Shown: positions 33,355 through 44,313, counted from the first letter of the stretch. The stretch: DNA of 64,000 nt from Nocardia grenadensis NBRC 108939 (GCF_001613445.1 NZ_BDCJ01000005.1:1-64000), one strand, 5' to 3'. Program-made: numbers and translations. Notes: generated by a model from the letters alone, not told the origin.

Positions 33355-33654
33355 TCTTACTCCGGCCGGGGTACAAAACTTGGTTCCCGCGTCGTCCGGC
33401 CCGGTTGCGCCGGCACCCATCGGGTGCCGGTCAGTGCCTTCCCGTCGGCGGGCATCGGTAACCCGGCCCCCTGCTCGGAGGTCCGGGGATCGTGGTGGGT
33501 CTTGTTTCTGCAGTGCCGGCCGGGCAGCCAGGTCGACTGCGGCATTCGGGCCCCGATCGGCGCGGTACCCGCACCCGCAGGTGAACACCCGATCCGCCGG
33601 CGTGAGAACGGGATCGAGGGTGCCGCAGGCCGAACACCGATCCGAACCCGGCAA
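33355..33654 (-). pseudogene. tnpB: Remnant of IS200/IS605- or IS607-type tnpB (C-terminal end)
   Basis: The minus strand encodes SDRCSACGTLDPVLTPADRVFTCGCGYRADRGPNAAVDLA in pieces typical of the TnpB C-terminus: a CxxC pair, then a second Cys pair, then the last RuvC block DRDxNAAxN. Here the second pair is CGC (spacing shortened) and the RuvC block is DRGPNAAVD, so both are damaged. A stop codon lies directly upstream and everything N-terminal is gone. A basic tail continues towards 33355. No tnpA is present. The element is dead; the frame happens to stay open into DUF2207. Confidence 0.75.
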
Positions 33655-33725
33655 TCCGGGATCTCAGCTTGCTATCCTGCGTCAGCGGCTGTTGGTGTTC
33701 GGAGAAGGCGAGGGGGTCCGGGGGA

Positions 33726-34865
33726 GTGTCACAACCACCTTACGGGCGCGGATCGGTACCGCCCGGCCGGCAGCCGATACCGCCCGGTGGCCGGCCCCCG
33801 TACGGTCCGCGGCCCGGCGGACCGCAGCGGCCGCCCTATTCGGGCCCACGCCCGGGTTACCCGCCCGCGTCGCAGGGGTATTCGCACCGGCCGCCGCAGG
33901 GTTATCCACCGCCGGGCCCGAGCTCCGGTTATCGCCCGATCGTCGCACCGCCCATGCCGCCGCCGGTGCCCTATCGGGTGCCCAACGCTCCGCGGCCGCG
34001 TAGCCGCCGCAGCAGCGGCAGCACGTTACTGGTAGTACTCGCGCTGATCCTGGTGGTGGTCGGCGCACTCGTGCGGGGCGGTTTGAATTCCGACGGCCTG
34101 AAAGTGCTGGGCCCGCAACCGGAACACAGTTACGACACCGGCGCGACCGGTCCCGCCGCAACCGGGACGAATCCGCTGCTCACCGATCCGGATGCGACGC
34201 TGATCCCCGCGGACTGCGAGTACGCGCCGTGGTCGACGGATGAGGATACGGCCCGAGCCTTCTTCTCCAGCGCCGAGAAATGCCTGGAGGCGGCCTGGCA
34301 GCCGGTACTGGCGGACGCGGGCCTGCCGTTCGAGCCGCCGACGGTGCTGGTGTCGGCGAATACCGAGGGCATCACCACACCGTGCACCGGTTCGACCGAC
34401 AACTTCGCCGCGTTCTACTGTCCGGCCAACCGGACGATCTATATGCCGGTCAGCCAGTTGCAGACCGACTACTACCACGACAACTGGGTGGTCTACCTGT
34501 CGGTGTTCGCACACGAATACGGGCATCACATCCAGAACATGTCCGGAATCCTGCTCGCCGCCAACAGCGCCCGGGTCGAGGTCGGCGCGCGCAGTCCGGA
34601 GGGTCTCGAACTGTCGCGGCGCGTGGAACTGCAGGCCAACTGCTTCGACGGCATGTATCTGGTCTCCTCGGCCGACGGCGGTGCGCTCACCGGCCAGCAG
34701 ATCACCGATGCCCGAACCGATGCCGACCATCGTGGTGATCAGCACGGCGATATGCGCGATCACGGCACTCCGGAGAACGGCGGGCTCTGGTTCGGGCTGG
34801 GGGTCGAACACAATCTGACCGCCGAGTGCAACACCTTCACCGCGCCGGCCGACGCGGTGAGCTGA
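33726..34865 (+). CDS. Neutral zinc metallopeptidase (YpfJ/PF04228 type)
   Basis: A 379-aa membrane-anchored protease. Residues 1-95 are Pro/Gly/Tyr-rich, a TM helix follows (STLLVVLALILVVVGALV), and the rest is extracytoplasmic. The zinc site is HEYGHH in SVFAHEYGHHIQNMSG; the downstream ELQANCFDGMYL gives the third ligand region. Cys pairs CEY/KCLE and PCTG/YCPA probably form disulfides. The GTG at 33726 is chosen with AGGGGG 9 nt upstream; the frame is open back to 33669 without homology. Confidence 0.88.
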   Translation: MSQPPYGRGSVPPGRQPIPPGGRPPYGPRPGGPQRPPYSGPRPGYPPASQGYSHRPPQGYPPPGPSSGYRPIVAPPMPPPVPYRVPNAPRPRSRRSSGSTLLVVLALILVVVGALVRGGLNSDGLKVLGPQPEHSYDTGATGPAATGTNPLLTDPDATLIPADCEYAPWSTDEDTARAFFSSAEKCLEAAWQPVLADAGLPFEPPTVLVSANTEGITTPCTGSTDNFAAFYCPANRTIYMPVSQLQTDYYHDNWVVYLSVFAHEYGHHIQNMSGILLAANSARVEVGARSPEGLELSRRVELQANCFDGMYLVSSADGGALTGQQITDARTDADHRGDQHGDMRDHGTPENGGLWFGLGVEHNLTAECNTFTAPADAVS

Positions 34866-34866
34866 A

Positions 34867-35562
34867 TCAGGCGGAGGAATCCGATTCGCGTATCCCTGCG
34901 CGGAGATCCATCACCCACCGGGTCATTTCGGCGGGAGACTTGTCCGGGCCCATCAGTTCGGTGAGCACATGCCCGAAACATGCCGCTTCGAGCACCCTTT
35001 CGGCGACAGCCATCGGATCGCCCCAGGGTAGAAAGGGTTTCGCGAGTAGCAGGGAAGCGATCCCGTGCGCCGCCGCCCACAACTCGAGCACCAGCGGGGT
35101 GGGGTCCGCACGGTCGATGAGGCCGTCGGCCATGGCCGCTTCGACCGTGGCGGCGAAGTACCGGAACGCGCCGCTGGTCAGCACCATGTCCACCGCGCCC
35201 TGATGGGTGGTCGGGATGGTCGCCAGCCGGTACTGCTCGGGATGGTCCAGGGCGAACCGTACGTAGGCGAGGCCGAGGCGGTGCAACCGCAGCGCCGGGG
35301 GGTCCGCCGGATCGACCGCCGCCTGCATCGCGGTGTTCAGAGCTTCGAAGACCTCGGCCACCGCCGCCTCGATCAGCGCGCCCTTGTCGGTGAAGTGGCG
35401 ATAGATGGAGGGTGCGCTGACCCCCACCACACTCGCGACCGCGCGGATCGATACCGCCCCGACATCGCCGGTGCGTTCGAGCAGCTCCCGGGTGGCGGAG
35501 ATGATCTCCGCGCGCAGCCGGCTTCCGTGCCCGCGTGGGGAGCGTGGCCGCCCGGTGGTCAT
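34867..35562 (-). CDS. TetR/AcrR family transcriptional regulator
   Basis: A 231-aa repressor with the HTH at about 16-62 (SIRAVASVVGVSAPSIYRHFTDKGAL) and a TetR_C-type helical ligand domain (WAAAHGIASLLL). The ATG overlaps the stop of the MMPL gene (ATGA), so the regulator is the second gene of the MMPL operon. It probably acts on the palindrome at 37867-37881 upstream of that operon. Confidence 0.9.
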   Translation of the reverse strand: MTTGRPRSPRGHGSRLRAEIISATRELLERTGDVGAVSIRAVASVVGVSAPSIYRHFTDKGALIEAAVAEVFEALNTAMQAAVDPADPPALRLHRLGLAYVRFALDHPEQYRLATIPTTHQGAVDMVLTSGAFRYFAATVEAAMADGLIDRADPTPLVLELWAAAHGIASLLLAKPFLPWGDPMAVAERVLEAACFGHVLTELMGPDKSPAEMTRWVMDLRAGIRESDSSA

Positions 35563-37838
35563 ACGCGCACCGGTGGTTCGGCGCCGGCGCCCGGCACGTC
35601 CACGGGCTCTTCGCGGAACCCGATCCGGTCGTGCAGCTCGGCCAGCGGTTTCGGCGCCCACCAGTTGAGGGGGCCCATCAGTTTCATCAGCGCCGGTACG
35701 AGCAGCGCCCGGATGAGTGTGGCGTCGGCGAGCACGGTCAAGGTCAGGCCCAGGCCCATCAGCTGGATGAACGACACCTTGGAGGTGGTGAGGGCACCGA
35801 TCACGATGGCCATCAGCACGGCCGCGGCGGTGAAGATCCGCCCGGTGCGGGCCACCCCGACGGCGACGGCTTCGGTGTTGTCCTCCCGGACCGACTCCGT
35901 GTCCGCGCGCCCGGCTCGGCGGCGCAGCCACTCCTCCCGGATGCGCGACAGCAGGAACACCTCGTAGTCCATGGACAGCCCGAAGGCCAGGCAGAACATG
36001 AGGATCGGCATCGTCGGCACCAGATAGCCGACGGCGGTGAAGCCGAGCAGCCCCTGCAGATGGCCGTCCTGGAAGATCCACACCATGGCACCGAACGCGG
36101 CGGTCAGCGAGAGGGTGTTCAGCAGTAGCGCCTTCAGCGGCAGGATGAGGCTGCCGGTGAACAGGAACAGCACCACGAAGGTGGACAGCACGATGAGCAG
36201 GCCGGCCAGCGGTAGTCGCTCGGCCAGCGCGTCGAGCGAGTCCTCGTTCACCGCGGCGGAACCGCCGAACAGGGCGGGGGCGGGCGGGTCGACCGCCCGC
36301 AACGCGTCCAACTGTTCCGCGCCGGCGGGGGAGAACGGGTCGACTGCGCTGTTGACGGTCAGGTATGTGCCGGTGCCGTTCGTCATACCGGGCGGCGTGG
36401 GGGCGAGCCGGTTACCGGAGACGTACACGCCGGCACCGGACAGCACTCCGGCGACGTCGTCGACCTCGGACAGCCGGGCCGCGTATTCGCCGATCCCGCG
36501 TTCGTCACGATATCCGTCCAGCACGATCGTGGTGTTTCCGCCGGGATCGGCACGCGGGAACTCCGCCCGGACCACGTCGCCCACCTGCCGGCTGGCCGCC
36601 GAATCGGGCAACACCCGCTCGTCGGGGTAGCCGAACTTCACCGAGAGGAACGGCGAGCCGAGCGCCAGCATGAGCGCCACGATCACCACGGAGACCGGGA
36701 CCGCGACCCGCATAACCCGCTTGACCAGGCGATACCAGCCGGTCTGCTCCGGCACCATGGCACCCAGCGGCTTCGGTTGGCGGCCGAACAGGCGCAGGAT
36801 GGGTGCCCGCAGGTCGAGGGCGTTGACCCGGTGCCCGAGCAGTACCAGCGCGGCGGGTAGCACCACGATCGACGCGACGGCGGCCGCGATCACCACCGCG
36901 ACGCCCGCATAGGCGAACGAGCGCAGGAAGTACAGGTCGAACACGAGCATCGCCGATAGCGACAGCGCCACGGTGACCGCGGAGAACAGCACGGTACGAC
37001 CGGCGGTCTGCAGGGCTCGGACGGTGGCCGCGCGCGGATCACGGCCGGCCGCGAGTTCCTCCCGGAACCGGCTGACGATGAACAGGCTGTAGTCGATGGC
37101 CAGCGCCAGGCCCAGCGCGGTGGTGAGGTTCATCGCGTAGATGGAGACGTCGGTGAACAGCGTGAACAGCTCGAGGATGGCCAGCGTGGCGGCGATCGCG
37201 AACAGCCCGACCAGCAGCGGCAGCGAGGCGGCGATCAGGCTGCCGAAGACCAGGACGAGAACCACCAGGGTGAGCGGGATGGCCGCGGCTTCGGCGATGG
37301 CCAGATCGTGCGTGATCTGCTCGTTGACCTCGTGGAAGGTCGCCGCGGTGCCGCCGGCCCGGACCGTCACCCCGTCGACCGTTCCGGTGATCTGTTCGCC
37401 GAGCTCGCCGGCGGCATCCTGGATCTGGGTCTCGTCGCCCGCGAAATTGACCGCGATGAGCCCGGATTCGCCGTCGGTGCTGCGCAGCACGCTCGCGACC
37501 GCCGGTGACGGCGCGGTCCAGTACGACTGGACGCCGGCGGTGTCCGGGTGGGCTCGCACGATATCGATGACCTGCAGGGCACGCGCCCGCACCGGATCCG
37601 CGTCGACCCCGTCCGGCGATTCGACCAGGAGGAAGTAGTTGGGCGCCGCGCCGTCGAAATTTTCGGTGAGCTGCTCGGCGGCGCGGATCGATTCGGCGTC
37701 GGCGGGGACGAATCCGCCGGATTTCAGCCCGGCGGCCGCGCCGGCCCCGAAGATCCCGCACAGTAGTGCGACGGCCAGTGCGCCGATGAGTATTGCGCGT
37801 GGGAATCGGGTGGTGAACTGCGCGACGCGGATCAACAT
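35559..37838 (-). CDS. MMPL family (RND-type) transporter
   Basis: A 759-aa exporter with two TM-periplasmic-bundle halves. The proton-relay motifs are AIDYSLFIVSRFREE in the first half and SMDYEVFLLSRIREEW in the second. It differs clearly from the MMPL at 6150 (no Cys pair in the first loop, shorter C-terminus). Cargo unknown. It is the first gene of an operon with a TetR gene, and the upstream palindrome suggests autoregulation. Confidence 0.9.
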   Translation of the reverse strand: MLIRVAQFTTRFPRAILIGALAVALLCGIFGAGAAAGLKSGGFVPADAESIRAAEQLTENFDGAAPNYFLLVESPDGVDADPVRARALQVIDIVRAHPDTAGVQSYWTAPSPAVASVLRSTDGESGLIAVNFAGDETQIQDAAGELGEQITGTVDGVTVRAGGTAATFHEVNEQITHDLAIAEAAAIPLTLVVLVLVFGSLIAASLPLLVGLFAIAATLAILELFTLFTDVSIYAMNLTTALGLALAIDYSLFIVSRFREELAAGRDPRAATVRALQTAGRTVLFSAVTVALSLSAMLVFDLYFLRSFAYAGVAVVIAAAVASIVVLPAALVLLGHRVNALDLRAPILRLFGRQPKPLGAMVPEQTGWYRLVKRVMRVAVPVSVVIVALMLALGSPFLSVKFGYPDERVLPDSAASRQVGDVVRAEFPRADPGGNTTIVLDGYRDERGIGEYAARLSEVDDVAGVLSGAGVYVSGNRLAPTPPGMTNGTGTYLTVNSAVDPFSPAGAEQLDALRAVDPPAPALFGGSAAVNEDSLDALAERLPLAGLLIVLSTFVVLFLFTGSLILPLKALLLNTLSLTAAFGAMVWIFQDGHLQGLLGFTAVGYLVPTMPILMFCLAFGLSMDYEVFLLSRIREEWLRRRAGRADTESVREDNTEAVAVGVARTGRIFTAAAVLMAIVIGALTTSKVSFIQLMGLGLTLTVLADATLIRALLVPALMKLMGPLNWWAPKPLAELHDRIGFREEPVDVPGAGAEPPVRV

Positions 37839-37866
37839 ATGGTGGCCCCGGATCAGTAAGTTAGTG

Positions 37867-37881
37867 GCGTTAGCGTAACGC
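37867..37881. promoter_or_regulatory. Palindromic operator for the MMPL-TetR operon
   Basis: GCGTTAGCGTAACGC is a perfect odd-centred palindrome. It is flanked by further TTAG/GTTAAC half-site-like words and lies 29-43 nt upstream of the MMPL ATG. Confidence 0.65.
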
Positions 37882-37965
37882 TGTTAACCCACGGATGGAA
37901 GAGGCGGTCCGGTCCAGGCGGCGGGCGGGTACCCACGCCGGGTGCGCGCTGTCGGTCTCCGCCGG

Positions 37966-37971
37966 TAACCT
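37966..37971 (+). promoter_or_regulatory. -10 element, leaderless promoter of dnaX
   Basis: TAACCT, six bases, then the GTG at 37978. Confidence 0.5.
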
Positions 37972-37977
37972 CTGGCC

Positions 37978-40614
37978 GTGGCTCTGTACCGGAAGTACCG
38001 ACCGGCAACGTTCGCTGACGTGGTGGGCCAGGAGCATGTCACCGACCCGCTGTGTACCGCGCTCGACACCGGCCGGATCAGTCATGCCTATCTCTTCTCG
38101 GGTCCGCGCGGTTGCGGTAAGACCTCGTCGGCCCGGATTCTCGCCCGCTCGCTGAACTGCGTGCAGGGCCCCACCTCCACACCCTGCGGCACCTGCGCCT
38201 CCTGTGTATCGCTGGCCCCTGGCGGTGGGGGCAATCTCGACGTGATCGAACTGGACGCCGCCAGCCACGGTGGCGTCGACGACACCCGGGAACTACGTGA
38301 CCGGGCCTTCTACGCACCCGCCGAATCCCGCTACCGGGTGTTCATCGTCGACGAGGCGCATATGGTCACCACGGCCGGGTTCAACGCGCTGCTGAAGATC
38401 GTCGAGGAGCCCCCGGCCCATCTCATCTTCGTCTTCGCCACCACCGAGCCGGACAAGGTGCTGCCGACCATCCGCTCGCGCACCCACCACTATCCCTTCC
38501 GGCTGCTACCCTCCGCCACCATGCGTGGCCTGCTCGCCGGCATCTGCGAACAGGAGCAGGTGCCGGTGGAAGAAGCGGTGTACCCGTTGGTGATCCGCGC
38601 GGGCGGTGGCTCCCCGCGCGACAGCTTGAGCGTGCTCGACCAGTTGCTCGCCGGCGCCGGGTCCGAGGGCGTCACCTATTCGCGCGCCGTCGCATTGTTG
38701 GGGGTGACCGATGTGGCGCTGATCGACGACGCGGTCGACGCGCTGGCGGCCGGGGACGGCGCCGCCCTGTTCGGCACCGTCGACCGGGTGATGGAGGCCG
38801 GGCACGATCCGCGCCGGTTCGCGGTGGACCTGCTCGAGCGGCTGCGCGACCTGATCCTGCTGCAGGCCGTACCCGACGCCACCGAACGTGGCCTCGTCGC
38901 CGCGCCCGCCGACCTGCTGGACCGGATGCGTGAGCAGGCCGCCCGGCTCGGGCCCGCGGCCCTCACCCGCTACGCCGAACTCCTGCACGCCGGACTGGGT
39001 GAGATGCGGGGGGCCACCGCGCCGCGGCTGCTGCTCGAGGTCGTCTGCTCACGGATGCTGTTGCCCGCCGCGGACGAATCCGAGGCCGCGACCCTGCAGC
39101 GGCTGGAACAGCTGGAACGTCGGGTCGCTGCCGGTGTGGTCGCGTCCCCGGGTGGGGCGCCCGCAGGTGGGGCGCAGGTGTCCGGTCCCGCCGAAGCCGC
39201 CCCGGCACCCGCGCGGCCGGCTGCCGCGTCCGACCCGTCCCGCCGCCGAGGGGCCGAAGCGCTGGCCGCCCTGCGGGAGTCCAAGACCGGGCGGTCGCCG
39301 GAACGCGTGGCTGCGGCCAAGCCGCCGACGTCCGGAGCAGCGGACGCGACGCGCCCCGGGCCCGACCGGGGCGGTCCGGACCAGCAGATGCCACCTGCCC
39401 CCGCGGCGTCGGTGGACGCGGTCGGCGGGGGCTCGGTGGAGCCGCGGCATCCCGAGCCCGGCGCCCGTGCGGCCGAGACGGCGCCGGCCGGTCCCGCACC
39501 GGCCGCGGCACCGCCGAAACCGGACTCGGCTCCCGAGCCGGATTCGACCGTCCCCCCGGTACAGGCGGAACACGCCCGCACCCCCGGCGCGCACACTTCG
39601 CGCGGTACTGGTTCGACCCCGGCCGAGAGGCAGGCGAGTGCGGAGACCGCTGCCCATCCGCCGGTGAGTGGGCAACCCGCCGATCGCGGCGAGGGCTCCG
39701 ACCTCGCTCCAGCGTCCGCGGCGGCCGAGCCCACTGTCGAACCGACCGTGGCGGCCGGACCCGCTGCCGAACCGGACCCGGCGGCCGGGTCCGGCGCCGA
39801 CCCGATCGGTCCGGCCGGGCGCGATACCGGCGTGACCCCGGCCGATCCGGAGTTGCTGGCCGCCGTGGAGGCCGCCTGGCCGGAGATCAAGCTCGCGGTC
39901 AAGGAGTTCGGGCCGACCATCGGCGCGATGCTCACCTCGGGGGCGTCGGTGGCCGGGGTCCAGGACGGCGAGATCGTACTGGCCCATCACGCCGCGTTGG
40001 TCCAGCGGCTTTCGCAGCCGCAGCCGCTGTCGGCGGTCCGCTCGGCGGTGCGCGCGGTACTCGGCCGGGAACATCCGGTGCGCTGGGTCGTCGCGGGCCA
40101 GCAGGTCTCGCGGGGTCCCGGTGGCCGCGAGCGGGGCGGACGCCGGGCCGGTGACTCGGAGTCGGGTGATTCCGACGGCGGTCGCCGAGGCGGTCCGCAG
40201 CGCCCGGCGCCGAGCCGGGCGGGCGCGGAGACGCCGGACCCACCGCGCCGCGCCGACAGCGACGGCGGCCCGCAGGCCGGTGCCGCCGGTAGTGGACCGG
40301 CGAACGGTGCGCGGGCCGGTGCCGAACCGCCGGCGCGCCGGCCGCGGTTCTCGCGGCCGAGCCAGGCCAAGTCCGGGGCCGCGGCGGCGAGCCCCTACGA
40401 CGACATCCCGCCCCCGGACTACCCGGATCTGCCCGACGATCCGGGTGATCACGGTTACGCACCGCACAGCGTGCCCGCGTCCACTCCGGAGGAAGAGCAG
40501 GAGATGCTGGCGGAGTCGGCACAACCGGTCGCGCCGGGCGATCGGCGCGACCCGGACGAGGTCGCGTTGCGGCTTCTGGCCAGTGAGCTGGGCGCCACCC
40601 CGTTGAACGGTTGA
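37978..40614 (+). CDS. dnaX: DNA polymerase III subunits gamma and tau
   Basis: An 878-aa clamp-loader ATPase. The opening ALYRKYRPATFADVVGQEHV is diagnostic. Walker A is GPRGCGKTSS (about 42-51), a four-Cys zinc module follows (CVQG, CGTCASC), Walker B is VFIVDEAH, and the sensor-1 region is FATTEPDKVL. Domain III ends near residue 370. A long Pro/Ala-rich linker leads to a tau-like region (ELLAAVEAAWPEIKLAVKEF) and another disordered tail with PYDDIPPPDYPDLPDD. No obvious slippery heptamer was identified, so only the full-length form is annotated. Confidence 0.95.
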   Translation: MALYRKYRPATFADVVGQEHVTDPLCTALDTGRISHAYLFSGPRGCGKTSSARILARSLNCVQGPTSTPCGTCASCVSLAPGGGGNLDVIELDAASHGGVDDTRELRDRAFYAPAESRYRVFIVDEAHMVTTAGFNALLKIVEEPPAHLIFVFATTEPDKVLPTIRSRTHHYPFRLLPSATMRGLLAGICEQEQVPVEEAVYPLVIRAGGGSPRDSLSVLDQLLAGAGSEGVTYSRAVALLGVTDVALIDDAVDALAAGDGAALFGTVDRVMEAGHDPRRFAVDLLERLRDLILLQAVPDATERGLVAAPADLLDRMREQAARLGPAALTRYAELLHAGLGEMRGATAPRLLLEVVCSRMLLPAADESEAATLQRLEQLERRVAAGVVASPGGAPAGGAQVSGPAEAAPAPARPAAASDPSRRRGAEALAALRESKTGRSPERVAAAKPPTSGAADATRPGPDRGGPDQQMPPAPAASVDAVGGGSVEPRHPEPGARAAETAPAGPAPAAAPPKPDSAPEPDSTVPPVQAEHARTPGAHTSRGTGSTPAERQASAETAAHPPVSGQPADRGEGSDLAPASAAAEPTVEPTVAAGPAAEPDPAAGSGADPIGPAGRDTGVTPADPELLAAVEAAWPEIKLAVKEFGPTIGAMLTSGASVAGVQDGEIVLAHHAALVQRLSQPQPLSAVRSAVRAVLGREHPVRWVVAGQQVSRGPGGRERGGRRAGDSESGDSDGGRRGGPQRPAPSRAGAETPDPPRRADSDGGPQAGAAGSGPANGARAGAEPPARRPRFSRPSQAKSGAAAASPYDDIPPPDYPDLPDDPGDHGYAPHSVPASTPEEEQEMLAESAQPVAPGDRRDPDEVALRLLASELGATPLNG

Positions 40615-40911
40615 CAAGCACCGTCTCGACCACGTTAAGTTAACCGGAGTTCGCATCCGGCGGTACTATGGGCGGGTAGCTGCGGACTTCGGCGAGACGA
40701 GGTTCTATGGTGGGCCGTGAGGTACGGGCTGCTCGGTACCCTCTCGGTTACCCGTGCCGTGGTTTGTACAGCGTATGCCCGCGCGGGTGACCGGCCCGTC
40801 AGCGCTGCTCAACTGAATACGGACGGTCGGTCGAACGGCCGGTCGGCGAGGTAACTCGCGTCCGCTCCGCCTGGTGCGGGTGGGCGTATTCCTACGAAGG
40901 GACATTCCGAT
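40615..40911 (+). promoter_or_regulatory. fadAB leader with promoter and a possible 27-aa upstream ORF
   Basis: TACTAT at 40664-40669 is a good -10. About 38 nt on, GACGAGG precedes an ATG at 40707 opening a 27-codon ORF (40707-40790, MVGREVRAARYP then Cys-containing end). GTTAAGTTAAC at 40634-40644 may be an operator. The remaining 120 bp to fadA holds an RBS GAAGGGA and nothing else recognised. The ORF could be a regulatory leader or chance. Confidence 0.4.
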
Positions 40912-42123
<1,212 letters not shown>

Positions 42124-42162
42124 CGCCCCCGACCCTTTATCTTCACGAGGAGACAGAAAACC

Positions 42163-44313
42163 GTGAGCGAAGCCAACATGATCGGTTGGGAGAAGGATTC
42201 GGACGGCATCGTCGTGCTGACGATGGACGACCCGAACCAGGGCGCCAACACCATGAACGACCTCTACAAGAAGTCGATGACCGCGACGGTCGACCGGCTC
42301 GAGGCCGAGAAGGACGACATCACCGGTGTCGTGCTGACCTCGGCGAAGAAGACCTTCTTCGCCGGCGGTGACCTGAAGAACATGATGCAGGTCGGCCCGG
42401 ACAACGGGCCCGAGCTGATGGCCGAACTGACCGAGATCAAATCGGCGCTGCGCCGCCTGGAGACCCTCGGCAAGCCGGTCGTGGCCGCCATCAACGGCGC
42501 CGCGCTCGGCGGCGGCCTGGAGATCGCGCTCGCGACCCACCACCGGATCGCGGCCGATGTCCGCGGCTCCCAGATCGGCCTGCCCGAGGCCACCCTGGGC
42601 CTGCTGCCCGCCGGTGGCGGCATCATCCGCACCGTGCGCATGCTCGGCCTGCAGAACGCGCTCATGGGCGTGCTGCTGCAGGGCCAGCGCAACAAGCCGG
42701 CCAAGGCCAAGGAGATCGGCCTGGTCGACGAGCTGGTCGGTTCGATCGAGGAACTGGTACCCGCCGCCAAGGCGTGGATCAAGGCCAACCCCGAGGGCGG
42801 CGTCCAGCCGTGGGACAAGAAGGGCTTCAAGATCCCCGGCGGCACCCCCGCCAGCCCGTCCTTCGCCGCGACCCTGCCGGCCTTCCCGGCCAACCTGCGC
42901 AAGCAGCTCAAGGGCGCCAATATGCCGGCTCCACGCGCCATCATGGCCGCGGCGGTCGAGGGCTCGCAGGTCGATATCGACAATGCGTCGCTGATCGAAT
43001 CGCGTTACTTCGTGCACCTGCTCACCGGGCCGGTCGCCAAGAACATGATCCAGGCGTTCTTCTTCGACCTGCAGACCATCAACAACGGTGGTTCGCGTCC
43101 CAAGGATGTGCCGAAGAAGGAGATCAAGAAGGTCGGCGTGCTCGGCGCGGGCATGATGGGCGCCGGTATCGCCTACGTGTCGGCCAAGGCCGGCTACGAG
43201 GTCGTGCTCAAGGACGTCAGCGTCGAGGCGGCCGAGCGCGGCAAGGGCTACTCGGAGAAGATCGAGGCCAAGGCGCTGTCCCGGGGCAAGACCACCGAGG
43301 AGAAGTCCAAGGCGCTGCTCGACCGGATCAAGCCGACCGCCGATGCGGCCGACTTCGCCGGCGTCGACTTCGTGATCGAAGCGGTCTTCGAGAGCACCGA
43401 ACTCAAGCACAAGGTGTTCCAGGAGATCGAGGACATCGTCACCCCCGACGCGCTGCTCGGTTCCAACACCTCGACCCTGCCGATCACCGGCCTGGCCGAG
43501 GGCGTGAAGCGCCAGGAAGACTTCATCGGCATCCACTTCTTCTCGCCGGTCGACAAGATGCCGCTGGTGGAGATCATCAAGGGCGAGCGGACCTCCGACG
43601 AGGCCCTGGCCCGGGTGTTCGACTACACCCTCGCCATCAAGAAGACCCCGATCGTGGTCAACGACAGCCGCGGCTTCTTCACCTCCCGCGTGATCGGCAC
43701 CTTCGTCAACGAGGCGATCGCCATGCTGGGCGAGGGTATCGAGCCCGCGACCATCGAGCAGGCCGGTTCGCAGGCGGGCTACCCGGCGCCGCCGCTGCAG
43801 CTGACCGACGAGCTGAACATGAAGCTCATGCAGAAGATCGCCAAGGAGACCGCCGACGCCCTCGCCGCCGGTGACGCGGCCATGGGCACCGAACGGCACC
43901 CCGCCCTCGACGTGATCGACTACATGGTCGAGCAGGGTCGCCCAGGTCGCCTGGAGAAGGCCGGCTTCTACGAGTACGACGAGAACGGCAAGCGGCTCAA
44001 CATCTGGCCGCAGCTGCGTGAGCACTTCAAGACCACCGCCGGTTTCGACGTGCCGCTGCAGGACCTGATCGACCGCATGCTCTTCGCCGAGGCCATCGAA
44101 ACCCAGAAGTGTTTCGACGAAGGTGTTCTGGAGTCCACCGCGGACGCCAATATCGGCTCTATCTTCGGTATCGGATTCCCGGCCTGGACCGGTGGTGTCC
44201 ACCAGTTCATCGTCGGCTACCCCGGCGGACAGGTCGCCTTCGTGGCCCGGGCAGACGAGCTGGCGAAGAAGTACGGCAAGCGCTTCGAGGTTCCCGCGTC
44301 GCTGCGCAAGTAG
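42163..44313 (+). CDS. fadB: Trifunctional enzyme alpha subunit: enoyl-CoA hydratase/3-hydroxyacyl-CoA dehydrogenase, FadB
   Basis: A 716-aa two-domain protein. The N-terminal crotonase domain has an oxyanion region AALGGGLEIAL and a second catalytic Glu in LPEATLGLLPAGGG. The C-terminal dehydrogenase starts with the NAD fold VGVLGAGMMGAGIA (about 325-338) and has the catalytic His in GIHFFSPVDKMPLVEI. GTG start with GAGGAG upstream. It is co-transcribed with fadA and ends at a strong terminator. Confidence 0.95.
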   Translation: MSEANMIGWEKDSDGIVVLTMDDPNQGANTMNDLYKKSMTATVDRLEAEKDDITGVVLTSAKKTFFAGGDLKNMMQVGPDNGPELMAELTEIKSALRRLETLGKPVVAAINGAALGGGLEIALATHHRIAADVRGSQIGLPEATLGLLPAGGGIIRTVRMLGLQNALMGVLLQGQRNKPAKAKEIGLVDELVGSIEELVPAAKAWIKANPEGGVQPWDKKGFKIPGGTPASPSFAATLPAFPANLRKQLKGANMPAPRAIMAAAVEGSQVDIDNASLIESRYFVHLLTGPVAKNMIQAFFFDLQTINNGGSRPKDVPKKEIKKVGVLGAGMMGAGIAYVSAKAGYEVVLKDVSVEAAERGKGYSEKIEAKALSRGKTTEEKSKALLDRIKPTADAADFAGVDFVIEAVFESTELKHKVFQEIEDIVTPDALLGSNTSTLPITGLAEGVKRQEDFIGIHFFSPVDKMPLVEIIKGERTSDEALARVFDYTLAIKKTPIVVNDSRGFFTSRVIGTFVNEAIAMLGEGIEPATIEQAGSQAGYPAPPLQLTDELNMKLMQKIAKETADALAAGDAAMGTERHPALDVIDYMVEQGRPGRLEKAGFYEYDENGKRLNIWPQLREHFKTTAGFDVPLQDLIDRMLFAEAIETQKCFDEGVLESTADANIGSIFGIGFPAWTGGVHQFIVGYPGGQVAFVARADELAKKYGKRFEVPASLRK

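Noticed and set aside
33283..33654. N-terminal extension of DUF2207
   Set aside because: The extension is a tnpB relic; the signal peptide begins at 33282.
35563..36081. N-terminal extension of the 34867 TetR gene
   Set aside because: It is in the wrong frame over the MMPL coding region; the TetR HTH begins just after the ATG at 35562.
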